The notes below the pieces were generated by a model, which was not told the origin of the DNA, did not search any database, and worked only from the letters and a program-made list of their open reading frames with translations. DNA of 64,000 nt. Origin: Branchiostoma floridae. Lineage: Eukaryota; Chordata; Leptocardii; Amphioxiformes; Branchiostomatidae. Shown here piece after piece: positions 1 to 10,506 of the stretch. A program made the translations under genes and the position numbers. How positions within the stretch are numbered: position 1 is the stretch's first letter; every line of letters starts with the position of its first letter. The stretch is from contig NC_049991.1 in assembly GCF_000003815.2 (NCBI RefSeq), positions 3,397,667 through 3,461,666 of the forward strand. Direction: 5' to 3'.

Positions 1-81
1 TTGTGGTTTGCGCACGCGTTAGTGAATGTACGCTTTTAATTCATTGGCATTGCCTTTCTAGTGTCATTATCATCTTCCCAG

Positions 82-234
82 GTGCGGGACCGTGTTTTTA
101 ATGAGCTGGACCGGGACGGAGACGGGCGGCTGGAGCTGCGGGAGTTTGTGGAGGGCGTCAGGAAGAACCCTGCCTTACTCAAGATGGTGGAGGAGGGCGG
201 AGACGACGACTGCACCGTGCAGAGACTAAAATAA
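82..234 (+). CDS. C-terminal exon of an EF-hand calcium-binding protein (recoverin/neuronal calcium sensor type)
   Basis: The exon follows a CAG acceptor ending at 81 and stays open to TAA at 232-234, giving 50 residues. It holds one complete EF-hand loop, DRDGDGRLELRE, with Asp at loop positions 1, 3 and 5 and Glu at 12, so calcium binding should be intact. The following FVEGVRKNPALLKM resembles the end of recoverin, GCAP and neuronal calcium sensor proteins, where EF4 is followed by a short helix (family knowledge). Upstream exons lie outside the window, so the exact family member cannot be named. The stop codon overlaps an AATAAA at 230-235. A calcineurin-B-like or other EF-hand protein is the alternative. 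Confidence 0.72.
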   Translation: MRDRVFNELDRDGDGRLELREFVEGVRKNPALLKMVEEGGDDDCTVQRLK

Positions 235-254
235 AAACTGGTTTTGACTGGACT

Positions 255-524
255 ATCCTCCTACGCAGGGACATCCAACAGCGAAACCGCCTGACTGGAT
301 GTACCCTGCTCTTTCAACCGTCACCATTAGTTCCTGACCGCCCTGCTTATGAATATTAATGAGCTTACCCTTATCCCTTTTGAAAACTGAAAGGTCTATT
401 CTCTGACTGGCTGACAGGTGGTTTGGGGGGGCAGGGGCGTCCACAGGAACTAAGAATGACGGTTCAAAGAGCAGGGTACATCCAGGCAGGCGGTTTGCTG
501 TTGGATGTCCCTGCGTAGGAGGAT
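255..524. mobile_element. Foldback/MITE-like element with ~82-bp inverted arms
   Basis: The arms 255-336 and 444-524 are inverted copies. The outer 27 bp are perfectly complementary (starting ATCCTCCTACGCAGG) and the rest differs by a few substitutions and one indel. About 107 bp of unrelated loop separates them. No convincing target-site duplication is visible. It begins 20 bp after the EF-hand stop codon, so it lies in or next to that gene's 3' UTR. Confidence 0.75.
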
Positions 525-534
525 GGATTTGACA

Positions 535-1300
535 AATTTTAACAAGACTGTAACACTACTTCTTCTTCATCCGAGGTAACTTATATCCGCTAGGAATTTA
601 CGGTCAGGGGTGTCAAGTTGACAACGGTGATTTCAAAATTTTGAAAATAATTGCAGCTTGATATGACAACGTATATAACGTTAGTTTCCCCCAATGTTTA
701 GTGAACATATCGCAACGGATATTGGCTATGCCGCGGATAAAGGTAGACCTAGCATTACTACCAGCATGTATCAAAGTTCATACAGATGAGCGTGTACATT
801 ACATTACTAGTATGTGACAATTAAACAAGCTGTTCTCCAACTAAAAACAAAACAAAACGTCACCGGAATCTAGTCTTCTTCAGATGTCTGATCCAATCGC
901 TCAGAACACGTGCCCTTATGTACGTGTGACGTCAGCAATGGGTCAAAGGTCGTTGGAAGTCGATATCGCCTCCCGGTGAGAAAGTTAGTCCGTGAAAATT
1001 CCGGTGAATCGATTTTGCTTGAGTTGCGGAACAGTTTTAGAAATTGTTCCAAATGGTTGTTCTACCATTGAATATTGTCATTCTTCGACCTCAGTCTATT
1101 GTTGCAATCAATTATTGATAATCAAGCAATATTCAATTGATCTGCCAGTGACCTGATATAATTGCTATAATCGTGTCATTTTTTGTACGTAAGTTCTACA
1201 GTAGGAACTATGATATGACAAATGGATATATGATATTTGTATCCCAATGAAAAACCCGATGTGCAAGTGACTTAGGGTAACCTAAAAAGTGTCTTCTTCC
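535..1300. other. Intergenic stretch, no gene seen
   Basis: AT-rich sequence with only short random reading frames. I see no exon, RNA gene or clear repeat here. Confidence 0.5.
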
Positions 1301-1304
1301 AATG

Positions 1305-1955
1305 GGGGTCCTGTTTTATCTGTGTTTGTGTGTTCGCAGCTGTAACCCAAAATCCTGTTTTATCTGTGTTTGTGTGTTCGCAGCTGTAACCCAAAATCCT
1401 GTTTTATCTCACAGTGTTTGTGTGTTCGCAGCTGTAACCCAAAATCCTGTTTTATCTGTGTTTGTGTGTTCGCAGCTGTAACCCAAAATCCTGTTTTATC
1501 TCACAGTGTTTGTGTGTTCGCAGCTGTAACCCAAAATCCTGTTTTATCTGTGTTTGTGTGTTCGCAGCTGTAACCCAAAATCCTGTTTTATCTCACAGTG
1601 TTTGTGTGTTCGCAGCTGTAACCCAAAATCCTGTTTTATCTCACAGTGTTTGTGTGTTCGCAGCTGTAACCCAAAATCCTGTTTTATCTGTGTTTGTGTG
1701 TTCGCAGCTGTAACCCAAAATCCTGTTTTATCTGTGTTTGTGTGTTCGCAGCTGTAACCCAAAATCCTGTTTTATCTCACAGTGTTTGTGTGTTCGCAGC
1801 TGTAACCCAAAATCCTGTTTTATCTGTGCTTGTGTGTTCGCAGCTGTAACCCAAAATCCTGTTTTATTTGTGTTTGTGTGTTCGCAGCCGTAACCCAAAA
1901 TCCTGTTTTATCTGTGTTTGTGTGTTAATCGTAGCTGTAACTCAAAATCCTTTTG
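1305..1955. repeat. Minisatellite of 44- and 48-bp units, about 14 copies
   Basis: The core CAGCTGTAACCCAAAATCC recurs at 1337, 1381, 1429, 1473, 1521, 1565, 1613, 1661, 1705, 1749, 1797, 1841 and 1885, with a degenerate copy near 1932. Successive spacings are 44, 48, 44, 48, 44, 48, 48, 44, 44, 48, 44 and 44 bp. The longer unit differs by a CACA insertion after TTTTATCT. Internal units are nearly identical and the last copies degenerate. The mixed lengths shift the frame, so short ORFs across the array are not coding. Confidence 0.95.
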
Positions 1956-1959
1956 AAGG

Positions 1960-4125
1960 GTTTGTTTGAATTTTCCTTGGCATATTGGTACAGTTGATAA
2001 TGATGTCCAACGGAACATTGTGACAATTTTGGACATAGGTGCAGTATGTTCAGGTAAACGTAGAACAACACCCCATCTAGAAAGTTGTGTTGGTATTATT
2101 CTATAATCTGGAAATGGTAAACAAAGGATTCTGAAAGATGCACTTTGTAATTTTGCCACATCTACAGCAGCCAACAAAAGCGCAATAATTCTGATAAGTG
2201 TAAAATGTGTTTGCTAATTCTGTCTTCGAAATAAAATGAAAAAAATAAAAAATCATGTGTGCCCTTGTAGCATTATATACTTCTTACAATATAAATGTTA
2301 TGTAGAAATTCACACAATAATAAAAGAGACCATTGTTGTAGAAAAGGTGCAAAGTATATTGCAGAGAGACTTTGCCAAACGGGCAGATACAGTACAATTA
2401 GGCCACAATGCATCACAATGGTGCATGTGCACCTGTAACTGTGATTTGGCTTATTATAACCCAGATGGTCTACAGTTCCTTATACAGTGAAACAGTCAAT
2501 ACACATGGTGTCAAGACTAGTCGCATTTGTACAATGTGTTTCAATATATATAATATACAATATATATTCATATTCTATATATACTCACCACTTACGATGT
2601 TGATAGTCAAGTTGTATTATGAAGTATTATGTCGTATACAACACTATGATATTGTACAGTCATGTTTCTGGTGAGAGTGTATAAAGCGTTTTACACGTTC
2701 ATCCACTGAAATTGTTACACGTGCACAAAGGAGTATGGAAAATGATATCAATAAGCAATACAAACTACTAGGCACAGCACACTGACATACAATTTTTCCA
2801 ACATTTTTCCTTGACAGAACACCTTATAAATTAATACAATGTATGAACTTGCAGTTGGTATTTTGTATCTCTGTTAAAGAAGTAGGCAAATCTAAACCAC
2901 CTTTGCAGCATCTCATATAAAAAGGTATTAATTTCATAGTTAAATGCAGCAAACTTTTAAACTGACGGGTTATATGTTTCATAAAATGTGCTAGAATATA
3001 GAAACAGTAAACAATGTTCATAATACTGGCCTGAAACACACAAAAATACTTTACGAACTAGCAAATTACTAGACCAAGATTTACTCTCCACTTGCTACAG
3101 CCTGAATACAATTAATACAATGTATTTATGCATCCTTAGCTTTACGGTGGTCTAAGTATGTAGTACTAAGTAAATTATACAGGATAGAAAAGGGTTTCTG
3201 CTTTTCACTTTACTTTGACTTCCAAGTTTTAAGTCAAATTACATTACTACAGAATAGATTGTCATGTCAAACAGCTATTTCACGAGCAACACAGAATATG
3301 AAATAGCAAGAATATTGAATAATGAAGGCAACATTTGGTGGACACATTCATAATGCTATATGATATCATACAATAGATGAACATGTACATGAAAAATATC
3401 ATATCTGACATTTAAGACGACATCTATCATAGGTTTGTATAGAAATGTTGGTACATGTATAACATTTCACGGAGATACCTTCCATTTTTTTAGCATTTGA
3501 CTTTGTGTAACTTGTAATTTCACAATTTGGAGTATTTTTTCAACACACACCTTATATCTTCACCATACAAATTATAATCCACAAAAGTAAAGGTTTTCAG
3601 TTTTGCTGTTGTCATTTTGCACTGATCGATCAAGTCAATGTCATTTTTATGTACTAGTATTTAGCTTGAGTGTATGTAACAGTTTACAATATATTAATAT
3701 TATTGCAAGTAACACAAAACACCAAAAAAAACTGCCTATTCAACACATGTCAAACCTTTGAGAGAATGAAATTTCACATTTAGCATTTCTGCTACGTTAC
3801 ATCATAAAATGTAATACAACACACCATACCAAGTTGATATATTCATATACAAAGACCGCTAAGTAAAAAAGAACACTTTCCTACTATCCACACAAATTTA
3901 ATGACTAACAAGGTCAACTTGTGTGTTTTCTTGCAGCAGAAACCGAAGGAGTCCTAACACCTTTAAGAAAATTGAAAACACTGTAGGGTAGATGATGCAT
4001 TATTCGATGGAGCCAAGTTATCAGGAGAGTCAATTCTCCCAACAACGAAAGTGCCAATCACTGAGCATGTTCTTCTCAGTCTGACTTTCTTTGGGAGAAA
4101 GAATATTAATTCCTTTCGCAGTTAT
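1960..4125. other. AT-rich intergenic region between convergent genes
   Basis: About 2.2 kb between the 3' end of the EF-hand gene and the 3' end of the NERD gene. Only random short ORFs, several short TA-rich tracts and no recognisable exon, tRNA or bounded repeat. Confidence 0.5.
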
Positions 4126-4133
4126 CTACAAAG

Positions 4134-4496
4134 CAGTGTTCTAGCCAGCCTGTCTTTTTTCCATCCCCTGGATATTGAACAGAAATCCTGTTGTCTTGAA
4201 GAGCCAGAGGCTTCCATGCGATGGTCCTAGGGGGGTCTGGAAAAATTTTCAAATCTACCACCCTCTGCTTTGCTATATATATATATATATCATATATTTC
4301 CTGCATTTTGAGGGGCACATTCTGCTGGTATGGTAGACATCAGCTTGGTTTAATGGCATCTGTGTTGAATTTCTGGAGATCTTTGCAAAATTTCATTATT
4401 TTGTTTTTCATTTCATGGAACAGGAAAAATTTTTTTCCGTCCCCAGCAGCAAAATTCTGTCAAAGGATGGAAGGATGGATGCTGGCTAGAACCCTG
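4134..4496. mobile_element. hAT-like non-autonomous element, CAG...CTG ends
   Basis: The ends are CAGTGTTCTAGCCAGC and, inverted, GCTGGCTAGAACCCTG. Flanking octamers CTACAAAG (4126-4133) and CTGTAAAG (4497-4504) agree at 6 of 8 positions, as expected for an old 8-bp duplication. An internal stretch on the minus strand (about 4215-4320) matches a module also present in the elements at 17873 and 28353. It lies 12 bp after the NERD stop codon. Confidence 0.7.
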
Positions 4497-4507
4497 CTGT
4501 AAAGGCT

Positions 4508-7500
4508 TTAGATACTGAGGGTGATTCTGTCGATGTCGTTGGCTGGAATCTTGGCGTCCGCCTCCTCTCCGCAGATGCGGAACACGATCTCTGCGTTGTA
4601 GGGCACATTGATGACACCGGAGGAGGAGTGCCAGATCCAGCCGGCACCGCCTCTGTCATACAGGGTCACAGAGACCTGCAAAATTAACAATACAACAGTA
4701 GATCAAATTCTATGGATCTGTGGGTCAGAGTTTGATTCTAGCTATGTCTTGGTGTGGACATGCTGTAAGGGATTGCATTCCTCATTTCAAATGGTAAATA
4801 CATGTAAAGATCGGTGGCCTTGTGTATGAGACTCAGTCTGAGCTTAGGTGCAATCCTCAAATGTCAAAACTCTGCATACAGAAGAAGAAGAGTATAGACT
4901 GAGGTGATCCGGTATGCTTAGCTAAAATATACTTTTTCGTTAGATAGTACATAAAGTGCAATGCTGCTGTGTTAAATATCTAAAAAAGCATCATGCTTTG
5001 TCCTATCGGCCACCACACCAGAAGACTATATATATATATGTATACATACAATATTTTGATGTTAATTAATTTCCCAACATGGGAAGTTTGTGAACAAATT
5101 GTTTTGTAAGAATTAGGAGACATGTATGAGTCAGATGCAATGGCCAAATGGGCAGAGTGTTTGCTTTGGATTCAGTATATCATGAGTTCAATCCCTAGGC
5201 AAGCAGTAACATCAAGATTTGATACATTCTAGGGCTGCTTTCACTGCTTAGCACTCAGCACTTGGGAAAGAGTATCTATCTAAACACACACCACTATAAT
5301 TGGACTGGCCCCTTGCTGCACTGATTGTACAAAGTTGCATGGCCCAGGGCTTCAGAAATAGAGATGGGCATTGCCCTATGCACCATCTGGCTATCCCGCT
5401 TTCAAGGCACATGTGCTTCCTTGTAGTATATGCATGTACACCATTTTCTATACATTTTCTATGTAGTACTACAAGTATAATGTCATGTACATTTTGTACA
5501 TGTACAAGTATAATGTAATGTACACATGCGCCCCCTACCTGTGGCATGTATCCCAGCAGGGCCCACATGGCGCTGACGTAACCGTTCCGCTGGTGGGAGA
5601 ACTCCAGCAGTTCCGTCTCCTTACGGTTCACAGTTACCTGTTTGCAGCTCTTGAAGTCTCCGATCAGTCTCTTCCCGCCGTGCAAGTCTACCACGTCCCA
5701 CGTTCCGATCGTTTTCAGGACATTCCGTACTTGGTCGATTTGTGCATAAGACAGTTGGCCTAGGAAAAGAATATGCATGATATGTTATGACATAGATAAT
5801 GCTGAGCACATCACAATCCCCATCTGTTGTGTTTGAATTTTAGTGTCCTGAAGATGATGCACTAAACATTAGTTCAGCTCAATCGGTTACGAGTAACATA
5901 CACAGGGTGTCTGCTAATTTACCAGTAACCATGGTGACAGCTGTCTGTTCCAGGTCATTGACCTTGTTTGTTTAGAGAAGGGGAACTGTTTTACAAGAAA
6001 ATAAAGAAATGGAGCATAAACATTATGTTTCCCTTGCCTAAAGGTAAACATAATATCAATAAACCGTAATGATATGTGTTATGGTTATATGGTCAATTAT
6101 CCCCCTTAAAATTAAAATCTTTCCCACATTACAGTATGGTGTATNNNNNNNNNNNNNNNNNNNNNNNNNNNNNNNNNNNNNNNNNNNNNNNNNNNNNNNN
6201 NNNNNNNNNNNNNNNNNNNNNNNNNNNNNNNNNNNNNNNNNNNNNNNNNNNNNNNNNNNNNNNNNNNNNNNNNNNNNNNNNNNNNNNNNNNNNNNNNNNN
6301 NNNNNNNNNNNNNNNNNNNNNNNNNNNNNNNNNNNNNNNNNNNNNNNNNNNNNNNNNNNNNNNNNNNNNNNNNNNNNNNNNNNNNNNNNNNNNNNNNNNN
6401 NNNNNNNNNNNNNNNNNNNNNNNNNNNNNNNNNNNNNNNNNNNTCTCCTAAATCAAAAGTATGAAGTACCTGTGAGTAAAGCTGGTGAGATAGCATCCGT
6501 TATCATACCGAGGTACGTTTGCTGGAATGACCCGATGAACTCTGCGCACTTGTCGTGCATGACGACCTGGGGATCGGACGCTATGCCGTCCTCCACGTGG
6601 AGGTGGGGGTTGAGTAACACAACGCGGGAGTGGAAGTATTTCTGTTTCAGTCCGCAGCCCGCCCGCAACATGTGATTTCTCAGTAGATTTGTCCTTACCT
6701 GTGTTTGACACAGAAATGATTGGTAAAAGTTTGTTTTCAACGTACATGTACATGTGCATTGAACTAGTACATTGTACACAATTAGCTTTTAATGTGTCTC
6801 ATCTATAGGCAAGACTGAATATTTCTCTTGCAACTTTAGGACTAGACATATAGTTACATAGTGATGGGTATTGTATCTGTTGAAGCATACAACAAGACAT
6901 TTAAACATCTAAAACAACTGTATACTAAGCGTAGGTAGTCCAGTGTTCCAATGTTCATTCTGTGCTTGTCGAAAAGAGCAAGAGGAATTTCACAGTACAT
7001 ATATCATCTGTCTTCTCTGTCAAGACCAGTATAAGCTCTTGGATTGAGATGACTTCCACTTTCTTTCAGACTTTCTTTCAATGACTTTCCACTAGTTATT
7101 TTAAATTGAGTTTCTTTCCTGATTAAACAGGTCAAAATAGTCTAATCTGCCTTTGGGCCTCCTCTNNNNNNNNNNNNNNNNNNNNNNNNNNNNNNNNNNN
7201 NNNNNNNNNNNNNNNNNNNNNNNNNNNNNNNNNNNNNNNNNNNNNNNNNNNNNNNNNNNNNNNNNNNNNNNNNNNNNNNNNNNNNNNNNNNNNNNNNTGC
7301 CCAAGGACTGTCTGACTCAAGGACCAATTTAGCTAGCTATAATGTTACCTATCAATCACACCGCTGCACAGTGACATTTTTTTTGTTCAAGTCTACCAAT
7401 TTTTTTTTTGCTTATTTGCTACATTGTATTGGTTTACTTGCATTTATGACAAGGACATCCTGTAGCTACTGAAATACAAAGAGTTAACCCTGTTGACAAA

Positions 7501-8577
7501 GACAATTACACAAGGAATTTAACATGAACCAAATAGATTTTTACAAACATTATTTTAAAGCCAAGTGGAATACAAACCTTTAGTTCTGCTACAACGTCGT
7601 GGTGTTGTATAACATAATCAACAGTGCCATTTCTGCCCTTCCCATTGGCCGACAGTCTTTTCTGTATCCAACTCTGTCCGTCCTGACCCCTCTCCAACTC
7701 ACCCGACCAGTTCTTCACTTCAATACAGTAAACACCATGTGCTGTGTGGGGAAAAAACAAACAAATAATGTAAACAACATGCCACATCAATTCAAGACTG
7801 TGATTGGTTAGAAATTCCAGTACATTTAAGTAACATTACAGTAGAGGGAATACAATTTACTAGTAGAGTGGACTCATTCCTAAGCTAACTGACACCCATC
7901 GCACTGTAGTCATTCCTCAGTAAGGGTGACTAGAGGCTTACATGTACAGTAGAGGGATTAGTAAGAGGAACAGGGACTGACATAGTAAGAGATACATTGT
8001 GTCAGTAATCACCAGTAGTATTTCAGCACTGTCAACACAGCTACCAACAGTAAAAGATTAGTAACAAGTACTCATACAAAATGTAGGAAAGCTAAAGTAC
8101 TTAGCATTAAAGGAGTGACAGTGAAGCTCAATTACTGAAATGTTCCTGAAATGTGACTGTCAGTAACTTAACAGTTATCGACAGTCACATATCAGTACTG
8201 ATAGTTTGCTGATAGCAAGAGGTTTTGTAACACAGGCTAAATTGTGTATGCATATTGTATATACTGGAGTTACCAAAAAAAACAACATTTTGATGCAATT
8301 TTTCAGTGTTCCATTATATTCTTAAAGGTCATCTAGAACGAACATTATACATACCTGTCAAAACTACAACATCTATCTCGTGTTTTCTCGTCTGAAACTC
8401 GTCAGGAACTCTAAGGTCACAGAAAATATCCCTGCTGTTCAACCCTCCCTCGTTCCTCAACCGTTCGACGAAGCCCGTCTCGCCGTCCCTCCCGGCGCGT
8501 ACGTGTTCCTCCTCCAGGTGTTCCCTGGGAGATGAGGCCTCGCTGGCCTGAACCAGTCGGTTACTGATCTTGAACAT
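4508..8577 (-). CDS. NERD-domain (nuclease-related) protein, 5 coding exons, 321 aa
   Basis: Coding exons (minus strand, 5' to 3') are 8577-8355, 7741-7578, 6698-6509, 5759-5539 and 4675-4508. All junction phases agree and the total is 966 nt including the stop. Residues about 30-130 form a NERD domain: GE (32-33), then HEIDVVVLT with Asp69, then YCIEVKNWSGEL with Glu82 and Lys84, which is the PD-(D/E)xK-like signature of this family. NERD domains are predicted nucleases, found mostly in bacterial and some eukaryotic proteins. The remaining ~190 residues (for example KYFHSRVVLLNPHL and TIGTWDVVDLHGGKRLIGDF) are the usual downstream region of an untitled NERD protein; I cannot name an orthologue. 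ATG 8577 is chosen because a clean acceptor (TTTTCCAG) lies 9 bp upstream at 8587, implying a 5' non-coding exon nearer the promoter at ~10.2 kb. Two assembly gaps fall in introns 2 and 3. The gene is divergent from POLD2. Confidence 0.8.
5135..5400 (+). repeat. tRNA-derived SINE-like sequence
   Basis: A head with a tRNA-like A box (ATGGCCAAATGGGCAGAGTG, near 5140) and B box (GAGTTCAATCCC, near 5184) is followed by a body starting CTGCTTAGCACTCAGCAC. The body recurs near 45990, also in an intron-like or intergenic setting. The strand is inferred from box order. It sits in intron 4 of the NERD gene. Confidence 0.6.
6145..6443. other. Assembly gap (N)
   Basis: 299 consecutive N in NERD intron 3. 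Reading frames reported across it are artefacts. Confidence 0.99.
7166..7297. other. Assembly gap (N)
   Basis: 132 consecutive N in NERD intron 2. Confidence 0.99.
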
Positions 8578-9435
8578 GGTTCACCTCTGGAAAAAAAATC
8601 AAATCTCATGAAATTGAACATATATGAAGCTCAAGTACCTCAGAATCTAATGTTTCATTGGAATAGACGGCTTGGAGGTAAACAGACTTTCCTCATTAAA
8701 AAAATTTGGCACGCAAATTGCCGTGAAATCTGTCAAGAAATGTGAATCACAGTTTTTGTGTTTTGCATTGTTGAAGCTACAGGCTTGGGAATGCCGTCCA
8801 CTGTCAGAAAGTTACACACACTGACACAGTTTGTTTTGATTGTGGAAGGTGTGTTGGTGTCTTTTGCCTAGGATCTCATTAAAAACTCATGATGAGGCAG
8901 TTTACGGGATGTCCAATTTTTACAAACCAACCACAGCTGCTGAGCAAGTAAATATATACTGAGCTAGTCACTCTACTTGGGATAAATCATGTGTCAGATT
9001 AAGAACGTCATCTGTTGACTAACACTGGAGTGTCCAAAGTAGCTGGTAGGTGTAAATCCGTGCCACAAACTTGTCTATCGGGTTGGCCAAGCGCCAACAA
9101 ATGTCACTTACTTTTAAGTTATCGCCTTATGAAAGCACAAATAAAAACATTTGAGAGTAATAGAAATAAACATGGTGCAGCCCAAAATAGTAAAAAGAAA
9201 AGAAATCACTAACATTGTCACATTATATATATCAATTTTAGTAATATTTCTTTGTTCGTCCAGAGAGGGGTTTAGATCTGTATGCAAAATGTATGATACA
9301 TAAGAAGAATTGTACGTAACGTTACAATAGCTGATTATTAGATTTAACAATTTCATTTCATTTTTTTGTATGGAGATTTTTTTCCATACACAGAAAAAAT
9401 GATTTGTAGACTATTCATTTATTATGTATTGGAGG

Positions 9436-9488
9436 CAGCCTGAAATAATTTTCTGTCCCGTCAAGGACTGGCTCTGGCTACAACCCTG
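9436..9488. mobile_element. 53-bp CAG...CTG mini-element with perfect 8-bp TSD
   Basis: ATTGGAGG at 9428-9435 and again at 9489-9496 flanks a 53-bp insert that starts CAGCCTG and ends GGCTACAACCCTG. The right end matches the end of the hAT-like element at 17873-18236, so this looks like an internally deleted relative. Confidence 0.72.
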
Positions 9489-10199
9489 ATTGGAGGACAA
9501 AACAAGTAAAAAGGTGTTTAATTATAATAGAAACAGTCACTAGTGTGTAGACCAATTGCCCCAATATGGCAAGTCCACAAAAACTGACCCTAGGGATTTA
9601 ACAAAGGACCCATAGCTCTACTTCTAAAAGGTAGCATAACGTAATTTGTGCATAAGCATTGCAATAGCTGTCAAAATTCCTATTTTACATCGTGCATCAA
9701 AACATTTCCTGCATTTCCCACGATTGTTGTCATAATGCCAACACTCGAGGGTCACGAAATACTGAGAATTTGATACCCCAAGATGGGGGTAATTAATTTT
9801 GGCGCCACGCAGCATTTTATTTTTTGTCAAACCCTTGTCTTTTTTCGTTATTGTACACATTCACAATGCCCAATGAACTTGTCAGCTTAGAAATGCAATA
9901 CTAAAATACGTGTTAATCTGTAACTATTGTATAAATGCAACATTTGAGCACGTAATAATAATTTTGAAGGGAAAGAACTACGCCACATACTAACTATACC
10001 CCCAGCTGCCGAAAGTAAACAAAGGCGAAAACGCGGCACAAAACGCTAAAAACTCACTCGTTCTGTCCTCTTCTCCAATTTTCACGTTACCCTGCTCCGT
10101 CAAATCATTGCCTCTATTCCTCCCCATATATTCTACCGCATATCAAGCCAAATTAAGGCTAAAATCGCCGAATTTGGTGTCGGAGGCTTCGAACCAAAA

Positions 10200-10500
10200 C
10201 AAAGGCTTTCCTTTCCAGATGTAAACAGTGACGCAATACGATATCCTCGCGCGTTGCATCATGGTTCTTTCTGACGTCATACTCTCGCGTAGCCCGAGAT
10301 TTGGGTGAGTTCTCGCGAGACTTGTGACGTCATAGTCAAGATGGCGGGAAAATCGAGCATGTAGACGTCAAGTTGTGGGTTTTCCTCGTTCTAGACTTCT
10401 AAACGTTAACGTGATTGTCGTAGACCACTTTTAGATAATTCTTAAGGTAGCGCGTCGTCTTAAGAGTCTCCTTGCTTTGTGTCAAGTGTCTAAGTCGTCG
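10200..10500. promoter_or_regulatory. Bidirectional promoter between the NERD gene and POLD2
   Basis: A CpG-rich stretch lies between two head-to-head genes. It contains CRE-type TGACGTCAT at 10272-10280 and TGACGTCA at 10325-10332, the palindrome TCTCGCGAGA at 10311-10320, and a YY1-type AAGATGGCGG at 10338-10347. These are established elements of TATA-less housekeeping promoters. The exact start sites cannot be read from sequence. Confidence 0.72.
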
Positions 10501-10506
10501 GTAAAG

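Noticed and set aside
1370-1762. Several Cys-rich ORFs repeating CVRSCNPKSCF on both strands
   Set aside because: They are read-throughs of the 44/48-bp minisatellite; the unit lengths shift frame and no flanking exon signals exist.
6056-6675. Long ORFs running across N
   Set aside because: Most residues are unknown because they span an assembly gap; the true exon here is 6698-6509 on the minus strand.
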